From NCBI GenBank assembly GCA_046292345.1, contig JBKBRC010000002.1, positions 62,001-126,000 of the forward strand: DNA of 64,000 nucleotides, written 5' to 3'. Origin of the DNA: JBKBRC01 sp046292345 (GTDB taxonomy: Bacteria; Bacteroidota; Rhodothermia; Rhodothermales; Rubricoccaceae). Positions 1 to 7,839 of the stretch are shown here, one piece after another (position 1 is the first letter of the stretch; every line of letters begins with the position of its first letter). Below the pieces are notes generated by a model. The model was not told the DNA's origin. It did not search any database and saw nothing but the letters and a program-made list of their open reading frames with translations. A program made the position numbers and the translations under genes.

Positions 1-952
1 CCACGGCGAGCGCGTTGAAGCGGTTGCCGCGCCCGCTCATGGGCAGGAAGAGCTCCCCGAGCCGCGTGCCGCGCGCCCACACCTCGAGCACCTGGCCGCC
101 ATCGGCGGGACGGTGGCGGGCCGTGAGGTCGTCGTCGCCGCCCTCGAAGCCGACGAAGCGGACGCGCGCCCACGAGTAGCCGGCGAGTGCGCGCACCTCC
201 GGGTCGTCGCCGTTGAGCACGAGCAGGCCGTCGGAGGGTAGCAGGCCGGCAAAGGCCCGGAAGGCGCGGCGGTAATCGTTCCAGTCCGCATAGATGTCCG
301 CGTGGTCGAACTCCATCGACGTCACGATGGCCGCGTGCGGACGGTAGTGCATGAACTTGGGCCGCTTGTCGTAGTAGGCTGAGTCGTACTCGTCGCCCTC
401 GACGACGAAGGCGCGGCCCGTGCCGAGCGCGCACGTGGCTTCGTAGCCGGCCAGCACGCCGCCGATGAAGAAGCCCGGGGCGCGTCCGGCGTGCGTGAGC
501 ACGTGCGCGAGCATGCCGCTCGTGGTCGTCTTGCCGTGCGTGCCGGCCGCCACGAGCGGGCGGCGGCGCGCGAGGAAAAAGTGCGCCAGCGCCTCGGGCA
601 GCGAGAGCGTCGGCAGGCCGTGCTCGCGCGCGTAGGCGGCCTCGGGGTGGACCGGAAGGGCCGCATTGCCCACCACGACGAGGTCCGGGGCGGCCGCGGC
701 GACGTGGCCGGCCGCGTAGCCCTCCTTCACCGGCACGCCGAGTGCGGCCAGACGCGTGCTCATGGGCGGGAAGGCCGCCTCGTCCGAGCCCGAGACGCGG
801 TATCCGGCCTGCACGAGCAGCTCGGCGAGCGCCCCCATGCCCTTGCCACAGATGCCGACGAGGTAGACGTGGCGCACGGCCTCGGGCGCAGGCACGGGCG
901 GGCGCTCGAACAGGCGGAGGGGAGCATCTGGGAGGTCTTCGATGCGGCGCAT
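1..952 (-). CDS. mpl: UDP-N-acetylmuramate:L-Ala-gamma-D-Glu-meso-DAP ligase (murein peptide ligase), 3' end beyond the window
   Basis: Cytoplasmic Mur-family ligase that re-attaches recycled murein tripeptide to UDP-MurNAc. The reading frame runs from an ATG at 950-952 to the window edge, giving 317 residues without the C-terminus. Visible are the N-terminal Rossmann motif GICGKGMGALA (about residues 33-43), GSDEAAFPPMST, which is closer to Mpl than to MurC, the ATP-binding P-loop GTHGKTTT (about 134-141) and VEGDEYDSAYYDK (about 180-193). Mpl and MurC are paralogues; the PPMST and DEYDSAYYDK segments are the reason for choosing Mpl. The stop of the next gene on this strand lies 74 bp upstream, so the two may be co-transcribed. 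Confidence 0.88.
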   Translation of the reverse strand, partial: MRRIEDLPDAPLRLFERPPVPAPEAVRHVYLVGICGKGMGALAELLVQAGYRVSGSDEAAFPPMSTRLAALGVPVKEGYAAGHVAAAAPDLVVVGNAALPVHPEAAYAREHGLPTLSLPEALAHFFLARRRPLVAAGTHGKTTTSGMLAHVLTHAGRAPGFFIGGVLAGYEATCALGTGRAFVVEGDEYDSAYYDKRPKFMHYRPHAAIVTSMEFDHADIYADWNDYRRAFRAFAGLLPSDGLLVLNGDDPEVRALAGYSWARVRFVGFEGGDDDLTARHRPADGGQVLEVWARGTRLGELFLPMSGRGNRFNALAV

Positions 953-1025
953 GGGGGCCGTCGGCAGGTGGGGGGTGCAAGCTACCCGCGCCGCGCCTCG
1001 GCCGGGCGCGTACCCGGGGCCGCGC

Positions 1026-2732
1026 CTACTGCTCGCGCGCGGCCGCAGAGGACGCCTCGGCAGAAACCTCGCCGAGCAGCCCACGCAGCCTGACGACAGC
1101 GCGGTCAGCCGCGTCTGCGAAGGGGCACAGCACGAGCGCAGCGCCCATCGCGCGGTAGCGCGCGCCCGCGTCCTCGTCCTCGACCGTGACGGCAACCGGG
1201 CCGGAGAAGCCCAGCTCGCGCAAGGCCTGCAGGGCGCTGGCATGGGCGTCCGCTTCGGTCAGCGGGGACGCCGCGCGCGTGGTGGCCGAGACGGCCGCAC
1301 GCACGCCACCGAGTGGCAGGTGGGCCAGAAACTCGGGGTCAGAGGCATCGCCCATGAGCGCGTCGAGGCCGCGCGCGCGCGCGGCGCGCACCGCCTCCGG
1401 GTCGAAGTCCACGGCCAGCGGGCGGAGCCCCTCGGCGGCCAGACCCTCGGCGATCCGGCTCCCGTAGCGCCCCATGCCCAGCACCAGCACGTCGTGCGGA
1501 CGCGCCCCGGCATCGGGCGTGCTGGCCTCCTCCTCGCGGAACGGGTCCTTGCGCTCGAAGAGGCCCAGGTAGGGCGCGCACCACTCGTAGAGGTGGTGCG
1601 ACCACGTGATCATGTAGACCGAGACCGTAATCGTCACCAGGCCCACCAGGGTGACCAGTCCCATCGCCTCGGGAGCGACGTGGCCCAGCGCGATGCCCAT
1701 CGCCAGAAAGATGAGCGAGAACTCCGAGATCTGCGCCACCGTCAGCCCCGCCAGAAAGCCCGTGCGCCGGCGGTAGCCCATCCAGCCCATGATCGCGAGC
1801 ACGATCAGCGGGTTGCCAACGAGCACGAACACCGAGAGCACGATGGCTGGACCGATCTGCGCGCCGAGCGTCGAGAGATCCATCGTCGCGCCGAGCGAGA
1901 GGAAGAAGAACAGCAGCAGGAAGTCGCGCAGCGAGGCCAGGCGGGCGCCGATGATGTCGCGCACCGGCGTCGAGGCCAGCGTCACGCCGGCCAGCAGGCC
2001 GCCGAGTTCCTTTCCCAGCCCGATCACGTCCGCGACGGCCGCCAGTCCTGCCGCCCAGGCCACGGCGAAGATGACGAGCAGCTCGCCCGACCGGCTGAGC
2101 AGCCCCGTCAGCGGCGGGGCAAGGTAGCGGATGAATACAGCCGCAAAGCCCAGCAGCACCGCCGCCCCGGCCCCGAGGGCGGCCAGCCCGCCCAGCGAGC
2201 CTTCGCCGCCGCCCAGCCCCAGCGCGGAGACGACCACCATGGCAAAGACCACGAACAGGTCCTGCACGATCAGAAAGCCGAGCGCGATCTTGCCGTGCAG
2301 CGCGTCGACCTCCCGCTTGTCCGAGAGCAGCTTGACGATGATGATCGTGGAGGAGAACGTGAGCGCGACGGCCACGTAGAGCGCCGTCCGCCAGTCGAGC
2401 CCCATCGCCAGACACAGCACGAACCCAACGAGCGAGGTAAAGGCGACCTGCCCGAGCCCGGTCGCCACCGCCACCCGGCCCAGGCTCTTCACCAGGCCGA
2501 CGTCGAGCTTGAGCCCGACCAGAAACAGCAGCACCGCGATCGAGATCTGGCTGAGCAGCTCCACGGCCTCGGCCGAGTGCACGATGTTGAGCATGCCCGG
2601 TCCCGCGAGAATCCCCGCGGCGATGAAGGCCACGATCATCGGCTGGCGTAGCAGCGTGCCCGCGAGCCCGAGCGCCGTGGCCAGGCCGATCAGTAGGGCG
2701 ATCTCGTAGAAGGTGCCGAGTTCGGGGATCAC
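1026..2732 (-). CDS. Kef-type monovalent cation:proton antiporter with RCK (TrkA-N) domain
   Basis: Inner-membrane antiporter of the CPA2 (KefB/KefC) group, 568 residues with the chosen GTG start at 2730-2732 (VIPELGTFYEIALLIG). Residues 1 to about 385 are a run of hydrophobic helices typical of Na_H_Exchanger, including the glycine-rich GLGKELGGLLAGV stretch. From about residue 408 there is a nucleotide-binding Rossmann domain beginning VLVLGMGRYGSRIAEG, as in KefC C-termini. The frame stays open upstream to 3056, but that part translates an 18-bp minisatellite into Arg/Ser/Gly-rich sequence with no membrane character, so it was excluded. Ion specificity (K+ or Na+) cannot be read from the sequence. 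Confidence 0.85.
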   Translation of the reverse strand: MIPELGTFYEIALLIGLATALGLAGTLLRQPMIVAFIAAGILAGPGMLNIVHSAEAVELLSQISIAVLLFLVGLKLDVGLVKSLGRVAVATGLGQVAFTSLVGFVLCLAMGLDWRTALYVAVALTFSSTIIIVKLLSDKREVDALHGKIALGFLIVQDLFVVFAMVVVSALGLGGGEGSLGGLAALGAGAAVLLGFAAVFIRYLAPPLTGLLSRSGELLVIFAVAWAAGLAAVADVIGLGKELGGLLAGVTLASTPVRDIIGARLASLRDFLLLFFFLSLGATMDLSTLGAQIGPAIVLSVFVLVGNPLIVLAIMGWMGYRRRTGFLAGLTVAQISEFSLIFLAMGIALGHVAPEAMGLVTLVGLVTITVSVYMITWSHHLYEWCAPYLGLFERKDPFREEEASTPDAGARPHDVLVLGMGRYGSRIAEGLAAEGLRPLAVDFDPEAVRAARARGLDALMGDASDPEFLAHLPLGGVRAAVSATTRAASPLTEADAHASALQALRELGFSGPVAVTVEDEDAGARYRAMGAALVLCPFADAADRAVVRLRGLLGEVSAEASSAAAREQ

Positions 2733-2880
2733 GCTGCGGGCCTCAGGGAGGTTTGGGACGGCAGGATGGCTCTCGCCAGCGGCAATCTCGCCCCGATTCG
2801 CGCCGCCCGCTCCGCGACTTCTCCGACGGGGCAGGGCTCTGCCAGGGTCGCCCTCGTCGCTCGGCCCGCCCCCCAGGCGG

Positions 2881-3006
2881 CCCCTCCTCGAAGCGCGGCC
2901 CCTCCTCGAAGCGCGGCCCCTCCTCGAAGCGCGGCCCCTCCTCGAAGCGCGGCCCCTCCTCGAAGCGCGGCTCCTCCCTGAAGCGCGGCTCCTCCCTGAA
3001 GCGGAC
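2881..3006. repeat. 18-bp minisatellite, 7 units
   Basis: Five perfect copies of cccctcctcgaagcgcgg (2881-2970) are followed by two diverged copies, ctcctccctgaagcg plus three bases (2971-3006). The array lies in the divergent region between the antiporter gene and the B12 leader, immediately upstream of the putative promoter. Confidence 0.9.
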
Positions 3007-3036
3007 GGGAATTTTCCGGTGGGGCAGGGCAGCCGT

Positions 3037-3067
3037 TTTGCGTGGCCTGGGAGCACACCTATCTTCG
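3037..3067 (+). promoter_or_regulatory. Bacteroidota-type promoter for the B12 locus
   Basis: TTTG at 3037-3040, a spacer of exactly 19 nt, then TATCTTCG at 3060-3067. This fits the TTTG-N19-TAnnTTTG consensus of the Bacteroidota primary sigma factor with one mismatch, and it lies about 40 bp before the riboswitch aptamer. Confidence 0.6.
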
Positions 3068-3106
3068 CTGCGCTCCCGTGCCGGAGCGCTCTTTGTCTCG
3101 TTCCGC

Positions 3107-3330
3107 CTCAGGTTCCGCGCTTCGGCGCGGATGAAAAGGGAAGCCGGTGCGCCCGCCCGCGGGCCAGGCCGGCGCTGTGCCCGCAACTGTAGGCGGCCCG
3201 CCGTCCGCCGTGACGTGCGACGCCACTGCCCCTGACGACGCGCCAGCCGCGCGGGGCGGGAAGGCGCGCGCCGAGCGGACGGGACGCCCCCCGGGGCCGG
3301 GCCGCGAGCCAGGAGACCTGCCTGAGGATT
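3107..3330 (+). ncRNA. Cobalamin (B12) riboswitch
   Basis: The conserved core elements occur in order: AAAAGGGAAGCCGGTG (3134-3149), GCTGTGCCCGCAACTGTA (3174-3191), GCCACTG (3222-3228), GGGAAGGC (3258-3265) and the B12 box AGCCAGGAGACCTGCC (3307-3322). These match the class-I cobalamin aptamer that controls btuB and cobalamin genes. Outer boundaries are approximate. A terminator hairpin at 3405-3433 lies just downstream and the controlled gene is a BtuB-like receptor. Known riboswitches of this family repress when adenosylcobalamin is bound. Confidence 0.95.
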
Positions 3331-3404
3331 CCGCCCACGACCGCCTCCGGGACCAGAGGCGCGGCGCCCTTCCGCGCGGCCGGCTGGCCGGGGCGGGTCG
3401 GCTA

Positions 3405-3433
3405 CCCGCGCCTCGTTGAGGCGCGGGTTTTTT
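3405..3433 (+). terminator. Intrinsic terminator, probable expression platform of the B12 riboswitch
   Basis: A perfect 10-bp stem cccgcgcctc (3405-3414) / gaggcgcggg (3418-3427) with a GTT loop is followed by six T (3428-3433). It stands between the aptamer and the receptor gene, and its U-tract ends 3 nt before the chosen TTG start at 3437. The hairpin could therefore control both transcription and ribosome access. Confidence 0.88.
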
Positions 3434-3436
3434 CGT

Positions 3437-5458
3437 TTGCGCCGCTCTGCCTTCCTGCTCGTTCTGCTCGCCGCCACCGCGCACGCGCAGGCGCCCACCG
3501 CGCACGCGCAGGCGCCCCCCGCGCCGCCTCCGGCCGGGGCCGCCGATACGCTCGGCACAACCGGCACGGCCGTCCCTCTGCGCGGGGTGCTCGAGCCGGT
3601 CACGGTGACCGCCACGCGCCTCCCGCTCCGCACCCACCGCGCGCCGGTGCGCGTCGCCGTCCTCTCGCGCGCCGACGCCGAGGCTGCCGGTGCGCGCACC
3701 GCGGCCGACCTCGTCGAGGCACGCTCGGGGGTCTTCGTGCGCCGCTACGGGCCGGACGGCCTGGCGACGCTCGCCCTGCGCGCCGGCGCGGCCAGCCACA
3801 CGCTCGTCACGCTCGACGGGCACGCCGTCTCGGATCCACAGCTCGGGCAGACCGACGTGTCGCTCCTTCCGGCAGTGCTCATCGAGACGGCCGAGGTGCT
3901 GCACGGCGCCGCGAGCGCGCTCTACGGCACCGACGCCGTCGGGGGCGTGCTGGCGCTGCGCACGCCCGAGGGCCCGGCCGCCCGCGCGCAGCTGCGCACC
4001 GGCGCCTGGGGCGAGCGCGGAGCGAGCGCCCTGGCCGCCGCCCCTCTCCCGCGCACGGGCCTCACGGCCACGCTCGCCCTCGACGCCGCCGCCTCCGAGG
4101 GCGACTACCGCATCTTCGACCCGACACGCCTCGACCCGGCGACGGGTCGCGACGGCCTCTGGACCGCCCGCGAGGGCGCCGACCGCCGCTCCGGGGCGCT
4201 CTTCGCGCGCCTCGCGGGCCAGACGGGCGGGCTGCGTCTGGCCTCGGGCCTGCTCCTCACCGAGGCCGCCCGGGGCCTCTATGCCCCTGAGGGCCCGGGC
4301 CAGCGCCAGGACGACGCCGCGCGCCGCGCCTGGCTCGACGCCTCCGGGTACGCCCTCGGGCTCCGTCTCGCCGCCGGCCTGGCGTACCAGCAGACCCGCC
4401 TGCGTTACCGGCACCCGGCCATCGGGGTAGACAGCGAGGGACGCACGCGCACGACGACGCTGCACGGCCGCGCTGACCGAACCTGGACCCTCTCGCCGGG
4501 GGGCGCGCCCCCTCTCGGAACGCTCGCGGCCAGCTTCGGCGCGCGGCTCGCGCAGGCCGAGGCCGAGCACCCCAACCTCACCGCCGACGCGCGCGAGACG
4601 AGCGCCGCGCTCTTCGGCAGTGCCGTGCTCGAGGCCGGACGCGTACTCGTCGCCCCGGCCCTGCGCCTCGACCACGCGCACCTCCCGGGCGAGGCCGTAC
4701 TCCAGGCCCTCTCCCCCAGCCTCGGCCTCAACCTTCAACCGACGGCCTGGCCCGGCCTCCGCCTCAAGGCCGCTGCTGGCCGCGCCTTCCGCGCGCCGAC
4801 CTTCAACGACCGCTTCTGGCAGCCCGGCGGGAACCCGGCCCTCCGCCCCGAGCGCGGCTACACGCTCGAGGCCGGCGTGAGCCTGCGCGCCACACCCGCA
4901 CCCGGCGCGGCCCTCGCCGCCGAGGCCACGCTCTTCCGCAGCGCCCTCCGCGACGCCATCGCCTGGCGACCTGGCCGCTTCCCGGACGGCTTCTACTGGG
5001 CGCCGCAAAACATCGGGCGCACGCGCACCGTCGGCGCCGAGCTCTCGGCCGATGGGGCGCTGCGCCGCGGCGCGCTCTCGGCTGAGGCCAGCCTGAACCT
5101 GACGCACGCCGCCGCACGCGACGTCTCCGACCCTGCGGCCTCAAGCTTCGGGCAGCCGCTGCTCTACGTGCCCGACGGACAGGCCCGCGCGCACGTCGCG
5201 CTCGGGTGGGGCGCGCTGCGCGCCGGCGGGGGCGTACGCGCGGCCGGCAGCCGCACGACGGCCACCGACGGCGCGCAGACGCTCCCCGGCTATGCGCTCT
5301 GGGACGCACGCGCCGAGATCCGCCTGCCGCTCGGCGGCGCGCAGGCGCGCCTGGCCCTCCACCTCGAGAACCTCACCGATGTCCGCTATGAGGTCGTACC
5401 GCGGCACCCGATGCCGCCGCGCCACGGCCGCCTCGTGCTCGCGCTCGAGGCGCGCTGA
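3437..5458 (+). CDS. btuB: TonB-dependent cobalamin receptor (BtuB-like)
   Basis: Outer-membrane beta-barrel receptor, 673 residues from a TTG at 3437. The upstream in-frame TTG at 3416 lies inside the terminator loop and is less likely. A signal peptide ending around AHAQ is followed by a plug domain (about residues 50-180) with EPVTVTATRLP, GLATLALRAG, VEVLHGAASALYGTDAVGG-like motifs, and then a barrel ending in the C-terminal strand HGRLVLALEAR. The preceding cobalamin riboswitch is the main reason for assigning B12 or a related corrinoid as substrate; sequence alone gives TonB receptor. A 21-bp duplication (about 3471-3512) doubles the TAHAQAP segment at the end of the signal peptide. Confidence 0.87.
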   Translation: MRRSAFLLVLLAATAHAQAPTAHAQAPPAPPPAGAADTLGTTGTAVPLRGVLEPVTVTATRLPLRTHRAPVRVAVLSRADAEAAGARTAADLVEARSGVFVRRYGPDGLATLALRAGAASHTLVTLDGHAVSDPQLGQTDVSLLPAVLIETAEVLHGAASALYGTDAVGGVLALRTPEGPAARAQLRTGAWGERGASALAAAPLPRTGLTATLALDAAASEGDYRIFDPTRLDPATGRDGLWTAREGADRRSGALFARLAGQTGGLRLASGLLLTEAARGLYAPEGPGQRQDDAARRAWLDASGYALGLRLAAGLAYQQTRLRYRHPAIGVDSEGRTRTTTLHGRADRTWTLSPGGAPPLGTLAASFGARLAQAEAEHPNLTADARETSAALFGSAVLEAGRVLVAPALRLDHAHLPGEAVLQALSPSLGLNLQPTAWPGLRLKAAAGRAFRAPTFNDRFWQPGGNPALRPERGYTLEAGVSLRATPAPGAALAAEATLFRSALRDAIAWRPGRFPDGFYWAPQNIGRTRTVGAELSADGALRRGALSAEASLNLTHAAARDVSDPAASSFGQPLLYVPDGQARAHVALGWGALRAGGGVRAAGSRTTATDGAQTLPGYALWDARAEIRLPLGGAQARLALHLENLTDVRYEVVPRHPMPPRHGRLVLALEAR

Positions 5459-5515
5459 CGCGCCACGGCCTCGTACGGGCGCCCTTCCACTACTCCCCCT
5501 CCTCCCTTTTTCTAT

Positions 5516-6862
5516 ATGATCCGCTTGACACAGCGCGCGCTCAGCGCCCTCTGCGCGGTCCTCGCGCTCGCCTCCTCCACCACCGCGCAGCCGGCCCTCA
5601 ACGTCACCGACGTGTTCGTGGGCAACCAGGGCCGACCGGCCTCGCTGACGGCCTACCGCCCCGGTGAGACAACCGCGACGCAGCTTTTCACGAACCAGAT
5701 CAGCGGCTTCCTTCAGGGCACCGAGCTCATGAACGGCCGCCTCTACGTCACCGGCAACGGCACGCGCATCGACGTCGTCGACCCGGCCACGCGTACGCGC
5801 GTGGCCCAGATCACCGATGCCGCCTTCTCGGCCGCGCGCTACTTCGCGCAGGCCACGCCCACCAAGGCCTACGTCACGACGCAGAACTACGCCTCCGGCG
5901 CCAGCTCGTCCGACGTGGTCGTTCTCGACCTGGCGAACAACACCGTCGCCGGGCGCATCACCGTCCCGCTCCAGCCCGAGGGCATTGCCGTCTCGGGCGG
6001 GCGCGCGTTCGTGGCGCTGGGCGCCTTCTCCGGCCGCCCCGCGCTCGCCGTGATCGACGTGGCGACGGACGCCGTCGCCGGCGAGGTCTCGATCGGGTGC
6101 AATGCGCGCTTCGTGCTCGCCGACGACGACGGCGAGATCCATGCCGTGTGCAATAGCACCGGGGAGGTGGTCGTCGTGAACGCGGCCTCGCTCGAGGTCG
6201 TGCGCCGCGTGGCGGTCGGGCAGACGGTCGGCAGCGCCTTCGGCATCGGGCAGGACGCGGTGCTCGTGGCTGCCAACCCGTCTGCCGGCACGCCCGAGCG
6301 CCTTCTGCTCGCCACGAGCACGGGCGTCGTGTTCGTGAGCACGGACGCGGATGCCGTGGGGCCGACCGTGACGATCGCCGAGGCGAGCACGCGCCCGGTC
6401 TCGGCGCTCGCCTTCGACAGCAGCACGGACCGGCTCTACCTCGGCCGTCCGGACGCGAGCGGGCCCTTCTCGGCCGCGGGCACGCTCACCGTGCACGAGG
6501 CTGGCGGCGCGCTCGTGCGCACGCTCACGGCGGGCGTCTTCCCGTCGCACATCACGCTCGTCGGCACGGCGGCCGTCTCGACCGAGCGCGGCCCGCTCGC
6601 CGGCGCCCTCCGGCTCGGCGACGCCTTCCCGAACCCCGCGCGCGCCGGCGCCACGCTCCCGCTGAGCCTGGGCGCCCCGGCCGACGTCCGCGTGGTCGTC
6701 TTCGACGCGCTCGGACGCGAGGTCGCCACGTGGCAGGCGTCGCTCGGCGCCGGCGTGCAGGCGCTGCCGCTGCCGCTCTCTGGCCTGCGCGCGGGTCTCT
6801 ACGTGGTACGCGTCGAGGCCGGCGGCGAGGTCGGCACGGCACGCGTCACGGTCGCCCGCTGA
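5516..6862 (+). CDS. Secreted YncE/YVTN-type beta-propeller with C-terminal T9SS sorting domain
   Basis: 448 residues, starting 57 bp after the receptor and therefore probably under the same riboswitch. An N-terminal signal peptide is followed by about 330 residues of propeller repeats (LYVTGNGTRIDVVDPATRT, DVVVLDLANNTVAGRI, LAVIDVATDAVAGEV). A C-terminal Por/T9SS type-A domain covers about residues 358-448 (AFPNPARAGATLPLSL, then DALGREVATW and GLYVVRVEAGG). In Bacteroides, BtuG is a surface beta-propeller lipoprotein that binds B12 and caps BtuB. This gene has the same fold type and position but a T9SS tail in place of a lipobox. B12 binding is inferred from context. Confidence 0.8.
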   Translation: MIRLTQRALSALCAVLALASSTTAQPALNVTDVFVGNQGRPASLTAYRPGETTATQLFTNQISGFLQGTELMNGRLYVTGNGTRIDVVDPATRTRVAQITDAAFSAARYFAQATPTKAYVTTQNYASGASSSDVVVLDLANNTVAGRITVPLQPEGIAVSGGRAFVALGAFSGRPALAVIDVATDAVAGEVSIGCNARFVLADDDGEIHAVCNSTGEVVVVNAASLEVVRRVAVGQTVGSAFGIGQDAVLVAANPSAGTPERLLLATSTGVVFVSTDADAVGPTVTIAEASTRPVSALAFDSSTDRLYLGRPDASGPFSAAGTLTVHEAGGALVRTLTAGVFPSHITLVGTAAVSTERGPLAGALRLGDAFPNPARAGATLPLSLGAPADVRVVVFDALGREVATWQASLGAGVQALPLPLSGLRAGLYVVRVEAGGEVGTARVTVAR

Positions 6863-6898
6863 CCCGGCCGCCCGTGGCGTCGTCCCCCTCGCGGCTTT

Positions 6899-6940
6899 GA
6901 GCCACCTGCCATGAGCCACCTGCCATGAGCCACCTGCCAT
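6899..6940. repeat. 14-bp tandem repeat, 3 units, carrying two mini-ORFs
   Basis: Three perfect copies of gagccacctgccat. Each copy ends in AT and the next begins with GAG, so every junction reads ATGA. Mini-ORFs at 6911-6928 and 6925-6942 each encode MSHLP and stop, and the second overlaps the ATG of the following gene at 6939. Confidence 0.9.
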
Positions 6941-7199
6941 GAGCAGCGTTTACATCGACCGGTGCTACTGCTTCGCGCAGCCGTTCGCGGCGCTGGCCGA
7001 CGTGGCCGCGGCCACGGGCGCCTCCTGCGTGGCCGACCTCCAGCGGGAGGCGGCCGCGCAGGGCTGCGCGTTCGGGCAGCGGTGCCGCCTGTGCCATCCG
7101 TACGTGCGGCGGATGCTCCGCACCGGGCAGACCGTCTTTCACCGGATCGTGACAGAGGACGACGAGCCGCCCCGCGTCGTCGGCGACGTGGTGGGGTAG
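6939..7199 (+). CDS. Small BFD-like [2Fe-2S] protein
   Basis: 86 residues. Cysteines sit as C-Y-C near the N-terminus (CYCFAQPF) and as C-R-L-C (QRCRLCHPYVRRML), the pattern of bacterioferritin-associated ferredoxin/BFD domains that bind a [2Fe-2S] cluster. The order CxC then CxxC followed by a VRRML helix matches that family; the length is slightly above the usual 60-70. It is the third plus-strand gene after the B12 riboswitch, 76 bp beyond the propeller stop. A role in corrinoid or iron handling is only suggested by position. The start codon lies inside the third copy of the 14-bp repeat. Confidence 0.6.
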   Translation: MSSVYIDRCYCFAQPFAALADVAAATGASCVADLQREAAAQGCAFGQRCRLCHPYVRRMLRTGQTVFHRIVTEDDEPPRVVGDVVG

Positions 7200-7223
7200 G
7201 CCCTGCGCGGCTCGCCCGGCAGG

Positions 7224-7742
7224 TTACCAGCCCGAGCGGGCCGGCCGCCGCGCACGGCGGCGGCGCAGCACCATGCCGTCCATAAACAGGTGGCTGAAGT
7301 AGCCGACGACGGCCGCGCCGTAGAACGGCAGGCCCGCGAGCGGGCGCTCGGGCACGAGCACGTACGGCAGCACGAGCAGCGGGAGCGGGATGAGCAGCAT
7401 CGCCCAGTAGGTGTGCGTCCACCCGCGGTGCCGCCCGAGGACGGGCAGGATGCAGAAGAGCCCGAGGTACGCAGCCATCTCGAACGCACGCGTGGCGATC
7501 AGGACCACGTCGGCGATGAAGAAGATGCCGTAGAAGAGGTTCTGGCCCTTCGAGTTGGTGTCCACGTCCGGCCAGAGCGCGAACATGAGCGCCAGGCCGA
7601 GCAGCATCACTGGGTAGGCGATCATCTCAAGGCTCGAGAAGCGCTGGTACGCCTGGTCTACCGAGTAGAGCAGCACGAGCCCGCCGAAGTAGAGCCCAAA
7701 GAAGACGACGGCACCGGCAAGGTGCCCTCTATATCCAGCCAT
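7224..7742 (-). CDS. YdjM-like membrane protein (putative metal-dependent hydrolase)
   Basis: 172 residues with four or five hydrophobic helices. Conserved polar motifs typical of the YdjM/DUF457 group are visible: RGHLAGAVVF at the N-terminus, WPDVDTNSKGQ (Asp-x-Asp), HRGWTHTYW (His-x3-Thr-His) and GYFSHLFMDG (Ser-His-x3-Asp). These polar residues probably bind a metal at the membrane face. The ATG at 7740-7742 is formed from a variant copy of the upstream 16-bp minisatellite. It is the last gene of the minus-strand run that begins with rne. The biochemical activity of the family is not established. Confidence 0.7.
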   Translation of the reverse strand: MAGYRGHLAGAVVFFGLYFGGLVLLYSVDQAYQRFSSLEMIAYPVMLLGLALMFALWPDVDTNSKGQNLFYGIFFIADVVLIATRAFEMAAYLGLFCILPVLGRHRGWTHTYWAMLLIPLPLLVLPYVLVPERPLAGLPFYGAAVVGYFSHLFMDGMVLRRRRARRPARSGW

Positions 7743-7803
7743 GCGTGTTTCCAGCCGTGCGTGTTTCCAGCCGTGCGTGTTTCCAGCCGTGCGTGTTTCT
7801 GGT
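7736..7803. repeat. 16-bp minisatellite, about 4 units
   Basis: Units of gtgtttccagccgtgc occur between the murJ stop and the YdjM-like start. The copy nearest the gene has CAT in place of CGT, which supplies the start codon on the minus strand. Confidence 0.88.
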
Positions 7804-7839
7804 AGTGGAGCGTGAGGGGCGCAGCGGGAGGCACGAGCC

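Noticed and set aside
2733..3056. Open frame extending the Kef antiporter N-terminus by about 108 residues
   Set aside because: The extension is a translation of the 18-bp minisatellite and is strongly Arg/Ser/Gly-rich. The membrane domain begins at the GTG at 2732, so the extension is most likely non-coding.
3059..5107. Long minus-strand open frame opposite the B12 receptor
   Set aside because: High GC makes antisense frames stay open. It has no domain, and the plus strand carries a clear receptor and riboswitch. The same applies to the many other long shadow frames (for example 5141-6940, 7906-9867, 45811-48972, 55966-58644).
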